From assembly GCA_900757705.1 (NCBI GenBank), contig CAAEOW010000164.1:1-8785 (forward strand): a DNA stretch of 8,785 nucleotides, given 5' to 3'. The notes below the pieces were generated by a model. It was not told where the DNA came from. It ran no database searches and was given only the letters and a program-made list of their open reading frames with translations. Below, in pieces: positions 7,227 through 8,785 of this stretch. This DNA comes from an uncultured Collinsella sp. GTDB lineage: Bacteria; Actinomycetota; Coriobacteriia; Coriobacteriales; Coriobacteriaceae. The translations under genes were made by a program, and so were the position numbers. Each line of letters starts with the position of its first letter. Position 1 is the first letter of the stretch.

Positions 7227-7251
7227 TTAGTTGACGAAAGGTTTTATCCCT

Positions 7252-7968
7252 ATGCTGCGTGCGATGATTGTGGATGATGAGGCGCCGGCTCGCTCGGAGC
7301 TTCGCTTCCTGCTCGAGCAAACGGGCAAGATCGGCACGATCACGGAGGCGTCGAGCGTCCGCTCCGCCATCGAGATGCTTATGGAAAGTCGCGTGGATGT
7401 CGTGTTTCTCGATATCTCGATGCCCGGTGCCTCGGGCCTGCAACTTGCCGAGGCGCTGCATAAGCTCAAAAATCCGCCGGCGATCGTGTTTGTGACTGCG
7501 TATAGCGACCATGCGGTCGAGGCATTCGACGTCGATGCCGTCGATTATCTGATGAAGCCTGTCGAGGAAGCTCGCTTGGATCGCGCGATCGAGAAGGTCA
7601 TGCAACGCGCCAAGCCGGTTACGGACAGCAAAGTGACCATCGAGCGTATCCCGGTGGAAAAGGGCGGCCGCAAGGTGCTCATTCCCGTGGATGACATCCG
7701 CTTTATCATGGCAAAGGACGATTACTCCTGCATCTATACCGTCGATGATCGCTTTTTGTCGACGACCTCGCTGGCGCAGTTTGAGGCCAAGCTCTGCGAC
7801 TTTGGCTTCTTCCGTGTTCACCGCCGCTATATCGTCAACCTAGCGTGCGTCACGGACGTTGAGACGGTGCCCTCGGGCGCCATCCAGCTGGGCATTACGG
7901 GCGTCGACGAACGCGTGCCGGTTTCGCGCCGCCGCGTCGTGCCGCTCAAGAAGGCTCTGAGTCTCTAG
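7252..7968 (+). CDS. LytTR-family response regulator (paralogue 2)
   Basis: 238-aa response regulator, partner of the kinase ending 72 bases upstream. The receiver domain (about 2-122) has acidic D8/D9, phospho-acceptor D54 in FLDISMPG, T82 and K102 (KPVE). The LytTR DNA-binding domain (about 130-236) carries FFRVHRRYIVN and a PVSRRR segment like paralogue 1. About 57 of 107 receiver residues match paralogue 1 by hand count, so the two regulators arose by duplication, although their LytTR halves look more diverged. ATG 7252 is preferred, with GAAAGG (7236-7241) 10 bases upstream; the in-frame TTG at 7231 precedes that site, and a later ATG at 7264 would cut into the first strand. It is the last gene of the glycosyltransferase unit, closed by a hairpin just after the stop. 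Confidence 0.95.
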   Translation: MLRAMIVDDEAPARSELRFLLEQTGKIGTITEASSVRSAIEMLMESRVDVVFLDISMPGASGLQLAEALHKLKNPPAIVFVTAYSDHAVEAFDVDAVDYLMKPVEEARLDRAIEKVMQRAKPVTDSKVTIERIPVEKGGRKVLIPVDDIRFIMAKDDYSCIYTVDDRFLSTTSLAQFEAKLCDFGFFRVHRRYIVNLACVTDVETVPSGAIQLGITGVDERVPVSRRRVVPLKKALSL

Positions 7969-7970
7969 CA

Positions 7971-8025
7971 CACTGGCCCCGCAGCCCTGTAGACCCATCG
8001 TCTGCGGGGCCGTGGGGCCTTTTTT
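7971..8025 (+). terminator. GC-rich terminator after the second regulator gene
   Basis: GGCCCCGCAG (7975-7984) pairs perfectly with CTGCGGGGCC (8002-8011), extended by CAC/GTG (7971-7973 with 8012-8014) past a single bulged T. Six Ts follow at 8020-8025. The main stem ends a few bases short of the T-run, but a second GGGGCC (8014-8019) abuts it and can pair with the same left arm. Either fold ends the two-component unit. Confidence 0.78.
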
Positions 8026-8066
8026 GTATGTATCTGCCGAATCGTTTTTTTTGCGGAAGGGATCCC

Positions 8067-8534
8067 ATGAACAGTGCAAGCGCCAAGCGTATCGACATCA
8101 TCTCGGACACCCACGGCTATTTATCGCCTGCGCTCTTGGATGAGCTTGAGGGCGCAGATCTGATCATCCACGCCGGCGACCTCACGTCAGAGATGGACTA
8201 CGAGCACCTATGCACCATCGCCCCCGTGCGGGCCGTACTGGGCAACAACGATTACTACCGCGACTACGGCCCCGATGTAGACCGTCTTGCGCTCTTTACC
8301 TACGAAGGCCTCAAATTTGCCGTAGCCCACTACCGCGAAGACCTTCCGGTGGGATCCGTAGACGTAGCCATCAACGGCCACACCCACGTAACCAAAGAAG
8401 CCCAAGTGGGCCGCTGCCTAGTCCTCAACCCGGGCAGCGCCAGCTACCCCAGAGGCAGCCGAGGCCCCACCATGGCCAGAATGCTTGTCAAAGACGGCAA
8501 GATACTGACCACTAAGTTTATTGACTTGGACTAA
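8067..8534 (+). CDS. YfcE/MJ0936-type metallophosphoesterase
   Basis: 155-aa cytosolic calcineurin-like phosphodiesterase (PF12850), the usual length for the single-domain YfcE class. All metal and catalytic motifs are present in order: SDTHG (D14, H16), HAGD (D38), GNND (59-62), a lone H88 in VAHYRED, GHTH (104-107) and NPGS (121-124). The family hydrolyses artificial phosphodiesters with Mn2+ or other divalent metals; natural substrates are largely unsettled. ATG 8067 is chosen because GGAAGGGA lies just upstream; the open frame back to 8028 includes an ATG without a ribosome site, right beside the preceding T-run. Codon use drifts in the second half: six GTA valines plus AGA, CGA and CTA codons that the neighbouring genes rarely use. 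It stands alone between two terminators and has no obvious link to the kinases. Confidence 0.93.
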   Translation: MNSASAKRIDIISDTHGYLSPALLDELEGADLIIHAGDLTSEMDYEHLCTIAPVRAVLGNNDYYRDYGPDVDRLALFTYEGLKFAVAHYREDLPVGSVDVAINGHTHVTKEAQVGRCLVLNPGSASYPRGSRGPTMARMLVKDGKILTTKFIDLD

Positions 8535-8542
8535 CCGCAACA

Positions 8543-8579
8543 AAAACGGGGGATGCACAACGCATCTCCCGTTTTCTTT
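8543..8579 (+). terminator. Strong intrinsic terminator after the phosphoesterase gene
   Basis: AAAACGGGGGATGC (8543-8556) pairs with GCATCTCCCGTTTT (8562-8575) over 14 bp with one G-U wobble and a 5-base loop. The 3' arm ends in TTTT, followed by CTTT. The A-run on the left arm means it could work in both directions. It begins 8 bases after the stop codon. Confidence 0.9.
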
Positions 8580-8785
8580 GAGCCAAAGGCAGAGTCCCAA
8601 CAAGAATCTAAGACAACCCCGCCACGGAGAACGGGGCCGCCGAGCCGCGAAGCGGCGAGCAACAACAACGGCTCGAACAATGTGACGGCAGGGAGGGTCT
8701 CCGGGGCCGGCGGGCGCGGGTTAAGTTTGTCGCGAGTTCCGCACGCAAAGGAAAGCACTTAATGTGCTTTCCGTCTTGCGCAGGA
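8580..8785. repeat. Non-coding tail rich in inverted repeats
   Basis: I see no credible gene in these ~200 bases. Visible structures: CCCCG/CGGGG (8617-8621, 8632-8636); GCCGC-GAA-GCGGC (8644-8656); CGAGCC/GGCTCG (8641-8646, 8670-8675); and a long hairpin at 8744-8780 in which GGAAAGCAC/GTGCTTTCC (9 bp, TTAAT loop) is extended across a small internal loop by CGCAA/TTGCG. The last has no T-run on the + strand. It may be a terminator for a gene converging from beyond the window, or a dispersed repeat unit; this cannot be decided here. Confidence 0.45.

Noticed and set aside
8553..8762. Possible small proteins on either strand in the tail (69 and 75 aa)
   Set aside because: Both overlap the terminator stem, have low-complexity or Pro/Ser/Asn-rich translations and lack ribosome sites.

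Overview
This is a GC-rich, densely packed bacterial window in which every gene lies on the + strand. Gene content, codon style and the repeated LytS/LytTR pairs fit an intestinal actinobacterium of the Coriobacteriia (Collinsella-like). That assignment is inference from general familiarity; the window contains no rRNA or other marker gene to prove it.

Layout: (1) Bases 1-2082 hold a 5'-truncated LytS-type sensor histidine kinase followed by its LytTR response regulator. (2) Bases 2175-3119 encode a zinc-dependent phospholipase C-like protein, and 3221-4480 a UMF1/Atg22-type MFS transporter; each is preceded by a similar -10-like motif. (3) Bases 4481-4651 are a compact regulatory interval with an inverted repeat, a -10-like motif and an intrinsic terminator immediately upstream of the next start codon. 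(4) Bases 4652-7968 hold a family 2-like glycosyltransferase, a second LytS-type kinase overlapping it by 4 bases (ATGA), a spacer able to fold into a hairpin, and a second LytTR regulator. A GC-rich hairpin with a T-run closes this unit. (5) Bases 8067-8534 encode a YfcE-like metallophosphoesterase with its own strong terminator. (6) The last ~200 bases are non-coding and rich in inverted repeats.

The two kinase/regulator pairs are clear paralogues. Hand counts give about 50 of 76 identical residues around the kinase H-box and about 57 of 107 in the receiver domains. They bracket a lipid-hydrolase-like gene, a transporter and a glycosyltransferase. The likeliest overall theme is duplicated cell-envelope or nutrient sensing of the LytS/LytR or BtsS/YpdA type, with surface or transport genes lying between the copies. 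The strongest physical link is the translational coupling of the glycosyltransferase to the second kinase. No CRISPR array, transposase, phage gene, tRNA or rRNA was seen. Nothing here is convincingly a wholly new system; the unusual points are in regulatory architecture and paralogy.
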